Assembly: GCA_905182715.1 (NCBI GenBank)
Contig: CAJJCP010000009.1
Span: 1 to 60,337 of the forward strand
Source of the DNA: an uncultured Candidatus Poseidoniales archaeon
GTDB taxonomy: Archaea; Thermoplasmatota; Poseidoniia; Poseidoniales; Poseidoniaceae
Length of the DNA: 60,337 bases
Direction of reading: 5' to 3'
This document shows, one piece after another, positions 8,254 to 18,280 of this stretch; within the stretch, counting starts at the first letter, position 1; each line of letters begins with the position of its first letter. A program made the translations under genes and the position numbers. The notes under the pieces were generated by a model. It did no database searches, was not told the origin of the DNA, and worked only from the letters and a program-made list of their open reading frames with translations.

Positions 8254-9399
8254 TTAGAGTGGGTTTTCCGGTATTGTTCCACGGTTCTCACTCACCGGAA
8301 GTTCTTGTAACTCAGCAAAACTCAGTTGCTTAATCGGTAAGGCACTCAACGTGTTCAATCGCTCTTTCATAACCATTCGAACATGAAACTCAATCCTGCC
8401 CTTACTTCGTGTTAAATCGTAAGAAAGGGGATTGAGTGTTTCGATGACTTGGGAGCCAAATTCATCTCGAACATAGGACCCTCTCCAGATAGAGTATCCC
8501 CAGCGGAAAGCAATTCCAACAACCGCAGCTCCATACAAGAGTGTGAGTACGGTTAGGGCGAATAAGACTGCGTTTCCATCTCTTGCTTCATCAAGTAAAT
8601 TTCGTGCAATCAAAAACAGTAAACCAATTCCAACGAGTGGCTTGAGAATACTTTCGAGCCATTGGTCAACAGGAACCAAACGACCTTTGGATGGGTCAAC
8701 AAATACCAGGTCCGATTCAAAGGCTGCATTCAGTACACCCAATGCTCCAAGCAAGACAATGTAAAGCCCGGTGGAAAATAATATTTCGATCCCCCAAGAA
8801 TCAAGGTCAAAGGTCCAGTGGACCATGAGCCAAGCGAAAAGACCCAAAAAAGCACCTTGAGGCACATGATTGAAGTGAATAACGTGTTGTGAGAATTCAT
8901 TCATTTTTGCCTTTTCGTCCGCTAACCCTCGGTGAGGTTTTGGGATGTGAATAATCTGCCAGTGCATCAGTTGCTCGATCGCATTTAAGCCTCGAACAAG
9001 CATTCCTTTCCGGATGAATATATATTCGATGACCAAAAGAATTGGAAAACCGATTAAGATGACTGGGAGTGCCATAATGACTGCCAATGGAAAAATAATA
9101 ATCGCCGGTAACAGTAAAAAATGAGACACCGTTAACGGGTGAAAAAGATCTGCTTCGATGAGTCGCTGATGGCTTGGTCGGATGTGGAGGCTTCGAGCAA
9201 CATCGTCCAAGGTTGCACGAAACGGTGCAACTTGCCTTCCAGCATCAATAATTTGTAAGACAGTACTCCGGTATTGCGATGCTTCATGTCCGACACCAAT
9301 GAAGAATCTCCATCCCAGTCGCATTGGTAAGGCGAGTAACAATGGAATTGACAGCAAACTGGCTGCCCACATCAATGCACTCGTATCAACTGCCGCCAT
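8254..9399 (-). CDS. uncharacterised polytopic membrane protein
   Basis: About 381 residues, not recognised. It has an N-terminal helix (ALMWAASLLSIPLLLALPM) and a cytoplasmic stretch with a helix-turn-like segment (FRATLDDVARSLHIRPSHQR). A hairpin of two strong helices follows (LLPAIIIFPLAVIMALPVIL), then more helices at about 195-215, 228-245, 275-295 and 305-325. The tail is hydrophilic. The ATG at 9399 is preferred to a TTG at 9435 because the hydrophobic N-terminus follows at once. It is divergent from the SerA-like gene, about 100 bp away. Confidence 0.7.
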   Translation of the reverse strand: MAAVDTSALMWAASLLSIPLLLALPMRLGWRFFIGVGHEASQYRSTVLQIIDAGRQVAPFRATLDDVARSLHIRPSHQRLIEADLFHPLTVSHFLLLPAIIIFPLAVIMALPVILIGFPILLVIEYIFIRKGMLVRGLNAIEQLMHWQIIHIPKPHRGLADEKAKMNEFSQHVIHFNHVPQGAFLGLFAWLMVHWTFDLDSWGIEILFSTGLYIVLLGALGVLNAAFESDLVFVDPSKGRLVPVDQWLESILKPLVGIGLLFLIARNLLDEARDGNAVLFALTVLTLLYGAAVVGIAFRWGYSIWRGSYVRDEFGSQVIETLNPLSYDLTRSKGRIEFHVRMVMKERLNTLSALPIKQLSFAELQELPVSENRGTIPENPL

Positions 9400-9496
9400 G
9401 AGTCTCGTCCCTCCCACTTGGCAAGAGTGTTTCAAACATCGGGTTCATGGGAACCGTTTGGCTAAGGTTGATGGCCTTGATAAGAAACCATTGGGT

Positions 9497-10483
9497 ATGG
9501 CGAGAATCGCAGTGACAGACGGGATGGCGCAAGATGCAGTCATTTTGCTAGAACAAGCGGGGCATGAAGTTGTGCTTGGTTTCATCGAGGCAGCGGACTT
9601 ATTGTCTGGAGCACTTTCGGAATTTGACGCCATCATCGTCCGGAGTGCGACAAAACTTCCAAAGGAAATTATTGAATCTTCAGGTGACCGTTTGAAGGTA
9701 ATTGGCCGTGCAGGAGTGGGTGTTGATAATATCGATATTGTCGCAGCAGCTGCTGCTGGTATTCCCGTGGTGAATGCTCCACGTGCTTCTACTCAATCAG
9801 TCATTGAACTCACTGTTGGGCACCTTCTCGCATGTATTCGTCACATTCCACGTGCAGACCGTGGTATGCGTGAAGATAAATGGGAAAAGAAAATTATGAA
9901 AGGAACAGAACTTCTTGGTAAAAATCTCGGTTTGATTGGCTTTGGCCGTATTGCACAAGGTGTTGGTTCAATTGCTCAATTGTTTGGCATGGAAGTCCAC
10001 GCCTATGACCCGTACCTTCCGGCGAAAGTGGCCAAAGCGCAAAACACGACTTTGCACAAGAATGTCGACACTTTGTTTCAAACCTGTACACACATTTCGA
10101 TTCATTGCAACTACAACGATGAAACTCATCATTTAGTTAACGCAGAACGTCTTGCTCTGATGCCTGGAAAGTCACTCGATGGTATTCTTTGCGGCAACCA
10201 CATCGTCAATTGTGCACGAGGCGGAATCGTCGATGAAGAGGCGTTGTTGGAAGCCCTCACTTCTGGAAAAGTCGCCTCGGCTGCTTTAGATGTGTTTGAA
10301 CAGGAACCAGTCGCACCAGGGAACAAACTCGTTCAACATCCAAACTTCCATGGCACACCACATATTGGGGCAGCAACTCTTGAAGCTCAAGCACGAGTTG
10401 GTCGAGACATTGCCCATGCCATCATGACGGTACTTGGTGGCGAACAAGCAGAAACGACAGTTAATTCACATTTACTCAAGTGA
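9497..10483 (+). CDS. serA: D-3-phosphoglycerate dehydrogenase-like 2-hydroxyacid dehydrogenase
   Basis: A 328-residue D-isomer-specific 2-hydroxyacid dehydrogenase: RAGVGVDNIDI, the nucleotide-binding motif LGLIGFGRIAQGVGSIAQ, catalytic Arg in NCARGGIVDE, catalytic Glu in LDVFEQEP and catalytic His in TPHIGAAT. The match to SerA is good, but the C-terminal ACT/regulatory domains of long SerA forms are absent, so it may be an unregulated short form. It would oxidise 3-phosphoglycerate in the first step of serine synthesis; GlyA at 22.7 kb would use the serine made. The start at ATG 9497 matches the family N-terminus (MARIAVTDGM); the 105 codons upstream overlap the divergent gene. Confidence 0.85.
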   Translation: MARIAVTDGMAQDAVILLEQAGHEVVLGFIEAADLLSGALSEFDAIIVRSATKLPKEIIESSGDRLKVIGRAGVGVDNIDIVAAAAAGIPVVNAPRASTQSVIELTVGHLLACIRHIPRADRGMREDKWEKKIMKGTELLGKNLGLIGFGRIAQGVGSIAQLFGMEVHAYDPYLPAKVAKAQNTTLHKNVDTLFQTCTHISIHCNYNDETHHLVNAERLALMPGKSLDGILCGNHIVNCARGGIVDEEALLEALTSGKVASAALDVFEQEPVAPGNKLVQHPNFHGTPHIGAATLEAQARVGRDIAHAIMTVLGGEQAETTVNSHLLK

Positions 10484-10726
10484 CACTTTCACTTCTTTGC
10501 ACCGTGGGTCATATGAAAGATAGATGTCCGAACGCGTAAAATCCACGATATGCGTCTTTTACGTTCATCTCTGCAAAGCCTTCAATCTCAATTCTCACAA
10601 CCACTTGAAGATTTACCAAGGGAGTTCAAACCTCCAGAAAAATTGCTGTATCTTACCCCACACTTCGAGATTCTTTTGTGTGAAGAATACATCAACTTCA
10701 AACACCGCAGACAACATTCTCAATAC

Positions 10727-11878
10727 ATGTCGGAAGGACAGACTCCTGATTCTCATGGGTCCGAATCTTCGTTTAAAGAACGAATTTTGGTTCATTGTGA
10801 TCTTGATGCCTTTTTTGCTGCTGTTGAAATCCTCCATCACAATCTTGACCCCGAAAAACCTCTCATCATCGGCTCAGACCCACAAGGAGGTCGAGGTCGA
10901 GGTATTGTTTCAACTTGCAATTATGCAGCCCGAGCATTTGGCATACATTCTGCTATGCCTGTCAGTGAAGCTTGGCGTCGTTGCCCCGGACACCCCTTTG
11001 GTCCCGGGCATTACATTCGAGGGAGTCGTGGACTGTACAGCCGTGCTTCACGACAAGTCATGAGCATACTGAAAGAACCTGCTGAGTTTTTCGAAAAAGC
11101 GAGTATTGATGAAGCATATTTGGATATCACGGAGCATGTAGGAGGAGACTGGGATGTAGCGTATGCACTTTGCCGTACACTTCAGACCGCTATTGAACAA
11201 AAAGTCGGACTGACCGCATCGTTTGGAATTGCCCCGACGCGTATTCTTGCCAAGATGTCGAGTGAAGTGAACAAACCCAAAGGCATCTTTCGTATTCTTC
11301 CTGATGAAATCGCTGATTTTTTTGAAGGCCGTTCACTCCGTGAAGTTCCTGGAATTGGTCCCAAAAGAGCAACACAACTTGCTGAATGGGGTTTTGTGAC
11401 GGTCGATGAAGCCTATGTTCTCGGAGAACTCGCCTTAGGTCGAATGGCTGGTGAGCGATTTGCACAATGGCTCACCCGTGTTGTTGACGGAACCACGAGT
11501 TCCGAAGTGAGCCAACTTCGTAGCCGCAAGTCCATTGGTAAGGAGCGTACTTTTTCATCCGATCAAACGGACCATGAAGCGGTTCTTGACGTACTTCGTT
11601 CACTCACACACCGAGTGCTCAAACGTTCGAAGGAAATGGGTATTTCTGGCCGATTAGCCGAAGTGAAAATCCGTTATACCGGTTTTGAAACTCACACACA
11701 CGGTCGTTCGATTCCAGTGGCAATGGATGAACCAGATGTCTTTCTTCGTTTGGCGGAGCACCTTTTTGCGACCAATGTTCAACACAATAGAGGATTACGT
11801 CTCGTCGGCTTTCGACTCGGACAGTTAGATATGCCACCTACGCGACAAGCAATGCTGCTTCTTCAGGAAGAAGAGTGA
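10727..11878 (+). CDS. dinB: DNA polymerase IV (Y-family translesion polymerase)
   Basis: About 383 residues. The palm motifs are intact: HCDLDAFFAAVE (first catalytic Asp) and KASIDEAYLD (catalytic Asp-Glu pair). SFGIAPTRILAKMSSE and the helix-hairpin-helix VPGIGPKRATQLAEWG follow, and the little-finger domain begins near SIGKERTFSSD. The enzyme copies past damaged bases with low fidelity. The ATG at 10727 puts the first motif at about residue 20, as usual; a further 59 codons (to 10550) are open upstream but do not look like this family. It ends directly against the converging valS gene. No PIP box was confidently seen at the C-terminus (LLLQEEE). Confidence 0.92.
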   Translation: MSEGQTPDSHGSESSFKERILVHCDLDAFFAAVEILHHNLDPEKPLIIGSDPQGGRGRGIVSTCNYAARAFGIHSAMPVSEAWRRCPGHPFGPGHYIRGSRGLYSRASRQVMSILKEPAEFFEKASIDEAYLDITEHVGGDWDVAYALCRTLQTAIEQKVGLTASFGIAPTRILAKMSSEVNKPKGIFRILPDEIADFFEGRSLREVPGIGPKRATQLAEWGFVTVDEAYVLGELALGRMAGERFAQWLTRVVDGTTSSEVSQLRSRKSIGKERTFSSDQTDHEAVLDVLRSLTHRVLKRSKEMGISGRLAEVKIRYTGFETHTHGRSIPVAMDEPDVFLRLAEHLFATNVQHNRGLRLVGFRLGQLDMPPTRQAMLLLQEEE

Positions 11879-14371
11879 TCATTCCAAATGGTGCATGCGT
11901 GTGAGAATCGCTGTGAAACCCAACAATTCTTCCGGGATTTCAATACCAGAAACTGGCTGGTTCAACGAAATTCCTTGTTCTTTCTTTGAGCTCCATGTCT
12001 CTCCGTTAAAGGTTTGAACAGCCGCTGAAAGATTCCGCAGACGGTCGCCTTCTTCTGTATCTAAGTAGACTGAAGGTTCCGCAGGTGCAGGGAATGCATG
12101 AACATCAACTGCAGATTTTCCATAGATACTCTCAGAGATGTGGTGGGTGAAGAACGGACAGACTGGAGTAAATGCTGACATAAAGTCTCGAACAATACGG
12201 TGGAGAGTCCATGAAGCAGCAACATCATCATCGTAAAGACGTGATTTCACCATTTCGAGATAATGGCTCGGTAGGACGCCTGTTCCAAAGGTTTTGAGTG
12301 CCTGAGTTGCTGTGTAAATATCGAGGTTTTCCCAAGCAGTTTTGACCGTATCCATTGTTGCATTGAATTCAGCCAAAATCCATTTGTCTTCGATGGCCAA
12401 ATTCCCTGGAGCAGTTTCAAGGTCTTCTGGAATTTCAAATTGAGATGCGAAACGAGCAACATTGAACAATTTTGTTAAAACACCGAAGTACTTCTTCTCA
12501 ATTTCTTCCGGATTGATATGGAAATCATCACCAACTTGTGCATCGCATGCTTTCCAAAGTCTGAAACATTCACTGCCGATTTTGTTCGCTCGCAGACTGA
12601 CTGTTTTCTCAGGACCCTTCACTTTCCATGAACCTGTTCGGCCACCAGCTCCACATTCAAGAACAGAGTCGGCATCGATTCCATTGCCAAGTGATTTGCT
12701 CATTTTACGGCCCCAAGGGTCCATTCCTAATCCATCGATCCAAACGTGTTTGAATCCAGGCTTATCGAGCAAAAGGTTCGATTTGAGAAGCGTATAGTAA
12801 AGCCATGTTCGAACAATCTCCTTACCTTGAGGGCGAAGTGCTGTTGGGAATGCCTTTTCAAAAACCTCTGGTTGATTGAGGTAACCACTCACGAAGAGAT
12901 TGGAATTGGATGAATCCATCCAGGTATCGAATACCTTTTCTTCACCAATGATTTCTCCGAGTTCATCTTTCATCGATTCAAAGGAACCCAGTTCCTCACG
13001 TGTATCTCGCGACAAGACCTGACTGCCTGCAGGCGGTGCTTGACACCATGGTTGAACATATGTTCCAGTCGGCGGGACAATGATTTTAGTTCCATCACCA
13101 CTGTACCAAATCGGGATTTCAGTATGGTACCAACGACGACGGGATATTGGCCAATCGATGCTAATATTATCCATCCAATCGAGTAGGAATTGCTTGTTAC
13201 GCGGCGGGTGGAATTCGATTTCTTCAATGTGCTCTTTCATTCGGTCCTGTGCATGTGTTTGTTTGACATACCATTCTTTGAGCAAGATAATTTCAACTGG
13301 ATTTTTTCCACGTTCGGAAACTGGAATCTCTTGTTCTCGTTCAACGACATTGACGAGTGTTCCTTGTTCTTCGAGATATTCAATGGCTGCATTGCGTGCT
13401 TCAATAACCTTCATGCCAGCAAACGGTCCTGCTAAGTCGGTCAGTTTACCTTCTAAGTTGATGGCTTGGAATGGTGTTAATCCAAGTTCACGGAAGACAG
13501 CGACGTCATTTTGGTCTCCAAATGAACAAACCATCAAAACGCCTGAACCAAAATCGGATTTCACCGATGCATGGGTTCTGATCTCAACAGAGGCTGTTCG
13601 CCCTTCAACTGGAAGTGGAAGTTGAATTGTTTTACCGATGAGATGAGTGTACCGTTCGTCGTCCGGATGGACAACAACGACCCCGCAAGCACAAATCAAT
13701 TCAGGACGGGTTGTCGAGATGACAATTTCAGTACCATCGTCACAGGTCCACTTGACATCGACGAGGCGAGTTCTTCTTGACTGGCGTTCAACTTCAGCAT
13801 CGGCAATGGTTGTCCCTTCGACAGGGTCGTAGATATTTGGTCGCAAATCTTCGATGATTGCTCCCTTTTTGAAAAGTTCAATAAAAATTGATTGAGTCAC
13901 GGTTCGATACGCAGGAGAATCAGTGAGGTATTCACGGTCATAATCGCATGAAAGGCCGACTCTGCGAGCAGTTTTGCGCATAGCTTGCGTAAATGTCTCG
14001 ATGGTTTCTTCACACAGTTTCAAAAACTCTGCACGGTCATAGGTTTTCATTTTGCGCTTTGTATTCTTCTCAACTGTGAATTCAATGTTGATGCCGTTTC
14101 GATCAACACCCCACGGGAAATAGACTTCCTTGCCAAGAAGTCGTTGTGAACGAGCAAGAACATCAATCATTGAATATTGAGCGACCGCACCGATATGCCA
14201 AGTTCCAGATGGATATGGGGGTGGAGTATCAATGACGAAGATTTCTTTACCACTGTCTGGATTGAACGCATATCTTTGTGAATACGATGCGGAATCTTCC
14301 GAATGGGCTTCTTGAATGCGCTTTTCAAGGTCAATTGACCATCTTTTATCGTTTAATACGGGGTCTGGCAT
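11879..14371 (-). CDS. valS: valyl-tRNA synthetase (archaeal type)
   Basis: About 830 residues, class Ia synthetase. The signature HIGH appears as GTWHIGAV (about 58-65) and KMSKS as GRKMSKSLGNG. The editing domain contains TTRPELICACGVVVVHPDDE and GSGVLMVCSFGDQNDV, which matches archaeal ValRS rather than IleRS or LeuRS. The C-terminal part has the anticodon-binding helical domain but only a short tail. It charges tRNA-Val and edits mischarged threonine. The start at 14371 (MPDPVLNDKRW) is preferred; an upstream Met at 14413 lacks similarity to the family. It is convergent with dinB, with no gap. Confidence 0.92.
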   Translation of the reverse strand: MPDPVLNDKRWSIDLEKRIQEAHSEDSASYSQRYAFNPDSGKEIFVIDTPPPYPSGTWHIGAVAQYSMIDVLARSQRLLGKEVYFPWGVDRNGINIEFTVEKNTKRKMKTYDRAEFLKLCEETIETFTQAMRKTARRVGLSCDYDREYLTDSPAYRTVTQSIFIELFKKGAIIEDLRPNIYDPVEGTTIADAEVERQSRRTRLVDVKWTCDDGTEIVISTTRPELICACGVVVVHPDDERYTHLIGKTIQLPLPVEGRTASVEIRTHASVKSDFGSGVLMVCSFGDQNDVAVFRELGLTPFQAINLEGKLTDLAGPFAGMKVIEARNAAIEYLEEQGTLVNVVEREQEIPVSERGKNPVEIILLKEWYVKQTHAQDRMKEHIEEIEFHPPRNKQFLLDWMDNISIDWPISRRRWYHTEIPIWYSGDGTKIIVPPTGTYVQPWCQAPPAGSQVLSRDTREELGSFESMKDELGEIIGEEKVFDTWMDSSNSNLFVSGYLNQPEVFEKAFPTALRPQGKEIVRTWLYYTLLKSNLLLDKPGFKHVWIDGLGMDPWGRKMSKSLGNGIDADSVLECGAGGRTGSWKVKGPEKTVSLRANKIGSECFRLWKACDAQVGDDFHINPEEIEKKYFGVLTKLFNVARFASQFEIPEDLETAPGNLAIEDKWILAEFNATMDTVKTAWENLDIYTATQALKTFGTGVLPSHYLEMVKSRLYDDDVAASWTLHRIVRDFMSAFTPVCPFFTHHISESIYGKSAVDVHAFPAPAEPSVYLDTEEGDRLRNLSAAVQTFNGETWSSKKEQGISLNQPVSGIEIPEELLGFTAILTRMHHLE

Positions 14372-14554
14372 GTGCCTCACCTGGCCTCGCACACATGAAC
14401 GATGCGATTCCAAACAGCGCTACGACGGTTCACATTTGAACCCAACGGACAAACCATGTTGCTTATTCACCTGTTTGTAATACAGGAATTAGAACACAAT
14501 CCTGCGGTAAACATTTGAAGGTCCACGAACCACAAAGAAATAGGGGAGAGTATT

Positions 14555-17500
14555 TTGGTCAAAGACAGTCAAAAAAAATCCGCACCGAAGTCGGTCATTG
14601 TAGAATCGAACAGCACTTCAAATGATTCTGAAAAGAAGGGCGGAAGTTCACGCTTCGGAAGCATGAAGCGTTCGAGTACATCTCGTATTCAGTCGGGTGC
14701 TATCGACCTCTCTGCAAGAGTTCAAGATTTCAATTCCAAAAATGCCATCGATGCTGTTTTGGATGCACCTGTTCGGTTCCGGCGGGAATGGGAGAAAACG
14801 GGAGCTATTGGGGCAATTACTCGCTTCCCTCTTGCGACCGTGGTGCTGTTTTTACTGATGACTTTGTTCTTCGTCACTCATTCGGGGTTCTTTGACTTGT
14901 ACCTGACTCAATTTGATGATGACCGGGATGAGACTGATTTGAACGTCAACGGTGACCTGGAAGTCTACCTTCCAGAGGGCAGTGAAGTTGGTGAATTACT
15001 CAAACTGGTTGAAGAAGATTGGTCGACCAACGTCATGGTTGTTTATGTCGAACTCAATGATGGTAATTATAACATCACTGACCAACGCATTCTTCAAGAG
15101 ATTAGTTATGTTGAAAATACCCTCAACCCTTGTATCTCCTCATTTGTGTGTGCGAACCCCAACGGTTCTTCTGGCATTCTTGAAGACGATGTCATCTACC
15201 TTCTTTCCATTTCCACAGTTCTCAAAGAAGTAAATTCGAGTGCTCCTCGGATACGTGAAGCTTTCATAACTGAACTTGGTCAACTTGGTTGCGGATTTGG
15301 TCAAGAGGATTGTCCCTCTGCCCAGGCTGCTGAATCATTCAACGACGTGTTGGGGCTTACTGATGATCAATTTGGAGGAGGATATGAAATCCCTTCTCAA
15401 AATACAATTGATTTGGTTATCAATGAAATGTATGAAGATGATGGCTCTCCAACACCTGGTCTTGATAAATTAGCACGTGATATTTCGTGTGGAACTCCTG
15501 GATGTGTTTTTCAAGGTCAACAAGATGTACCTGATGGGACATTAGACCGAGCAATTATGGCTATTGCGGTTTCAGATGGAATCTCCGCAAAAGACATTAT
15601 TTCCCAAACAGAAATGGACTTGGAGAAAATTAGTCAAATGGAGCGCCCTTGTGAATTTGGAGCAGATGGTCAAGCAGTTGTTGCAGAAGGTCTGTGCATT
15701 TGGGGAGTACCCACTGGTGAACAGGAAGAACGTGGCGTGAAGAGTTTAGGTCTCTCAATGACCTTAACTGGTCCAGTACCTATTACAAATGCGGTAACTG
15801 AGCGCACCTTCGATATGTTTTGGGATATATTTCCAATCGCAGTTGTACTTGTTGCAATCGGACTGTTTGTATTCCATTGTGATATCTTACAAACTGGTTT
15901 GACTGGGATTCGTCCACTTCAAGGCCTCAAAGTCGTCATTATTTCAGGTCTTCCGACGCTGTGTGCAGTCTTTTGGACGTTAGGAATAATTGGGTGGCTG
16001 AACTATGAGGTGACGATGACCGTCATTATCGTGGGTCCAATTTTACTCGCGCTTGGGGTATCCTACGGTTTGCACATTACCAATCGCTATGCTGAAGAAA
16101 CAGGTTCGAAGGCAGAAAAAATGCGAGGAGCACTTTCTTCAACTGGAAAAGCTGTCTTTTTATCTGCCGTGACGACCGTCATCGGATTCATATCACTGGT
16201 TTTCACGCCAATGGCTCCTATTCAAACGGTAGGTATTGCTCTTTCAGGCGGTATTGTTGTCGTCTATATCCTTACCATGTTTATGGTTCCAAATTTAACT
16301 CTGTTACTCGATTTGAGAAAACCTAAACATCCACCTCTCAAACTGTTCGTGAATATTGTTGAAGTTCCAATGAAATACAACCGTGCCGTGATTGCAGTGT
16401 TTGGGATACTCATACTCATTTCAGCAACATATGGTCAAGCGAACGTGAAAGAGAACATCGATATGCTGAAAATGGCACCCGATGATGAGGACTCGGTTAC
16501 TGCCATGATCAAATACAGCGATGAGTTCAATTCAGGACAATTGGGTATGGTCTTGGTACAAGCAAACCTTACCGGAGATACTTCCATCGAAGTCTCGCAG
16601 CAAGATCCCGCCGAGAATTTACGGCAAATTGATACTTTAGAAGGACTGTTAAACGATGTCGATGACACTTCAGCAGTTTCTATCGTGTTTTTGATGAAAT
16701 CTTCGGGTATTGCTCCGACCGTCGCCTGTACTGGTTGCAGTGAATTGGTTCAAACGATGCCGCTTCTTCCTCAAGATATCAAAGATACTGCTGCTGTATT
16801 ATTGGATAGTTCTGTATCAGGCGGTGCCTCGTTTTGGGATTTATTGACCTCACCGGATGCATATGGATTGCCAGCATCACGCCAAAGTGAAGTTTTTCTC
16901 CTGAATGTCTTTTATTCATCAATTACCGATGAGACTCGTGGAATCTTTATCAGCGAAAATTTTGATCGTAGCCTGATTTTGGTTGATATGCCGTACCTTC
17001 CAGTTGCAGATACAATCTCCAGTGTCGAAGAAATCGATGACCTCACCGCAACATTTAGTGGTACTGAACCGGGTGATTATGCTACAGATTTGACTGGAGT
17101 TGCACCGACGACAATTGAGGTAAACGAATTGATTGTTGGTTCTCAATGGACTTCTCTTGGATTTGCAGTTATCCTTACTTTAATCACGTTAGCAATTGTT
17201 TTCAAGGATATTAAGTATTCAATATGGACCACTTCTCCGGTCATTGCCACTGTTGCTTTACAATGGCTTGTTATGTGGAGGATGGATGTGGACCTGTCGC
17301 TTGTTACAGTGATGATTGGTTCGATTTTAGTTGGTGTGGGTGTTGACTTTTCAATACACATATCGAACCGTATACGCGAATTGGGAGGCGGCCTTGATGC
17401 GATACGAGCAGCAGCCATCGGAACTGGTATGTCCCTCTTTGAAGCAGCAGTCGTTACAACTTTGGGTATGTTAACTGCCTATCAGATTCCGATTCCTGCG

Positions 17501-17722
17501 ATTGCCCCTTTCATTACCGTTATTTTGATTCTACTTTGGGTTGCTGCTGCAAGCGCACTCATCTTGTTACCGGCAATCTTCGTAACTCTTGAAAAAGCCG
17601 GGTTAGGGGCTGTTGATGGCCGTTCAGGAATGGTAAAGCGATTAGGCCTCGGTAAGAAAAAGCAACTTGATGTCGACGTTTTAGATGCAGCATTACTTGA
17701 CGATGTCATTGATGCTTGGTGA
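14555..17722 (+). CDS. RND/MMPL-family transporter
   Basis: 1055 residues with the RND layout repeated twice: one N-terminal helix (FPLATVVLFLLMTLFFVT), a large extracytoplasmic loop, then five or more helices. The MMPL-type motifs GPILLALGVSYGLHITNRYAEE (first half) and SILVGVGVDFSIHISNRIRE (second half) are in equivalent positions, each followed by TTVIGF or TTLGML. Such proteins export lipids or hydrophobic compounds using the proton gradient, or assist membrane organisation (HpnN/MmpL-like). The substrate is unknown. The initiator appears to be TTG, preceded by GGGGAG. A low-complexity Ser/Lys-rich cytoplasmic N-terminus of about 60 residues is unusual for the family. Confidence 0.85.
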   Translation: MVKDSQKKSAPKSVIVESNSTSNDSEKKGGSSRFGSMKRSSTSRIQSGAIDLSARVQDFNSKNAIDAVLDAPVRFRREWEKTGAIGAITRFPLATVVLFLLMTLFFVTHSGFFDLYLTQFDDDRDETDLNVNGDLEVYLPEGSEVGELLKLVEEDWSTNVMVVYVELNDGNYNITDQRILQEISYVENTLNPCISSFVCANPNGSSGILEDDVIYLLSISTVLKEVNSSAPRIREAFITELGQLGCGFGQEDCPSAQAAESFNDVLGLTDDQFGGGYEIPSQNTIDLVINEMYEDDGSPTPGLDKLARDISCGTPGCVFQGQQDVPDGTLDRAIMAIAVSDGISAKDIISQTEMDLEKISQMERPCEFGADGQAVVAEGLCIWGVPTGEQEERGVKSLGLSMTLTGPVPITNAVTERTFDMFWDIFPIAVVLVAIGLFVFHCDILQTGLTGIRPLQGLKVVIISGLPTLCAVFWTLGIIGWLNYEVTMTVIIVGPILLALGVSYGLHITNRYAEETGSKAEKMRGALSSTGKAVFLSAVTTVIGFISLVFTPMAPIQTVGIALSGGIVVVYILTMFMVPNLTLLLDLRKPKHPPLKLFVNIVEVPMKYNRAVIAVFGILILISATYGQANVKENIDMLKMAPDDEDSVTAMIKYSDEFNSGQLGMVLVQANLTGDTSIEVSQQDPAENLRQIDTLEGLLNDVDDTSAVSIVFLMKSSGIAPTVACTGCSELVQTMPLLPQDIKDTAAVLLDSSVSGGASFWDLLTSPDAYGLPASRQSEVFLLNVFYSSITDETRGIFISENFDRSLILVDMPYLPVADTISSVEEIDDLTATFSGTEPGDYATDLTGVAPTTIEVNELIVGSQWTSLGFAVILTLITLAIVFKDIKYSIWTTSPVIATVALQWLVMWRMDVDLSLVTVMIGSILVGVGVDFSIHISNRIRELGGGLDAIRAAAIGTGMSLFEAAVVTTLGMLTAYQIPIPAIAPFITVILILLWVAAASALILLPAIFVTLEKAGLGAVDGRSGMVKRLGLGKKKQLDVDVLDAALLDDVIDAW

Positions 17723-17758
17723 CAACAATACAAAGAAGCCCCTCCACTTGGGTTCATC

Positions 17759-18235
17759 ATGGTCAATTATTGGTTGATGAAATCTGAGCCAGATGTCTAT
17801 CCTTTTGAGCAACTGGTTATTGATGGAACGACCCATTGGGATGGCGTTCGAAATTATCAAGCACGCAACATGATGCGTGACGACATGAAACTGGGCGACT
17901 ACGTTTTATTTTACCACTCGAATTTCAAACCCCCTCATGTTGCCGGAGTGGCCCGTGTATCTCGGGAAGGGTATCCTGACCATACCGCTCAAGATCCGAA
18001 TTCAAACTATTTCGACCCCAAAGCATCACCTGAAAATCCACGATGGATGATGGTTAATATTGAACCGGTAAAGGCATTTTCAAATATTGTACCGTTACAG
18101 GAAGTTCGTGAGAATCCAGCCTGTGAAAACATGCTTCTTATCCGAAAGGGTCAACGGCTCTCAATACAGCCAGTTGATGAATCTGATTTTGATATTGTCT
18201 TAGCCATGGGTGGCCTTTCTCGCTCTCAACTTTAG
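17759..18235 (+). CDS. EVE-domain protein
   Basis: A 158-residue single-domain protein matching the EVE/THYN1 family: YWLMKSEPDVYPFEQL, then TTHWDGVRNYQARNMMRDDM, LGDYVLFYHSNFKPPHVAGV and YFDPKASPENPRWMMVNIEP. The pocket formed by these blocks recognises modified bases (for example methylated cytosine) in other members. A role in sensing modified DNA or RNA is thus a family-based inference; no restriction genes lie next to it. It starts 36 bp after the RND transporter and is followed at once by the aminotransferase, so the three are likely co-transcribed. Confidence 0.9.
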   Translation: MVNYWLMKSEPDVYPFEQLVIDGTTHWDGVRNYQARNMMRDDMKLGDYVLFYHSNFKPPHVAGVARVSREGYPDHTAQDPNSNYFDPKASPENPRWMMVNIEPVKAFSNIVPLQEVRENPACENMLLIRKGQRLSIQPVDESDFDIVLAMGGLSRSQL

Positions 18236-18280
18236 ATGTCAAAGTTCAAATGCATTTTTGATTACCCGTGTTTGGTTGCC

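Noticed and set aside
9182-9496. Extended N-terminus of the SerA-like enzyme
   Set aside because: It overlaps the divergent membrane-protein gene, and the family starts at MARIAVTDG.
10484-10726. RNA gene or promoter element between serA and dinB
   Set aside because: No tRNA-like cloverleaf or strong hairpin was seen; the stretch is open in two frames without family features.
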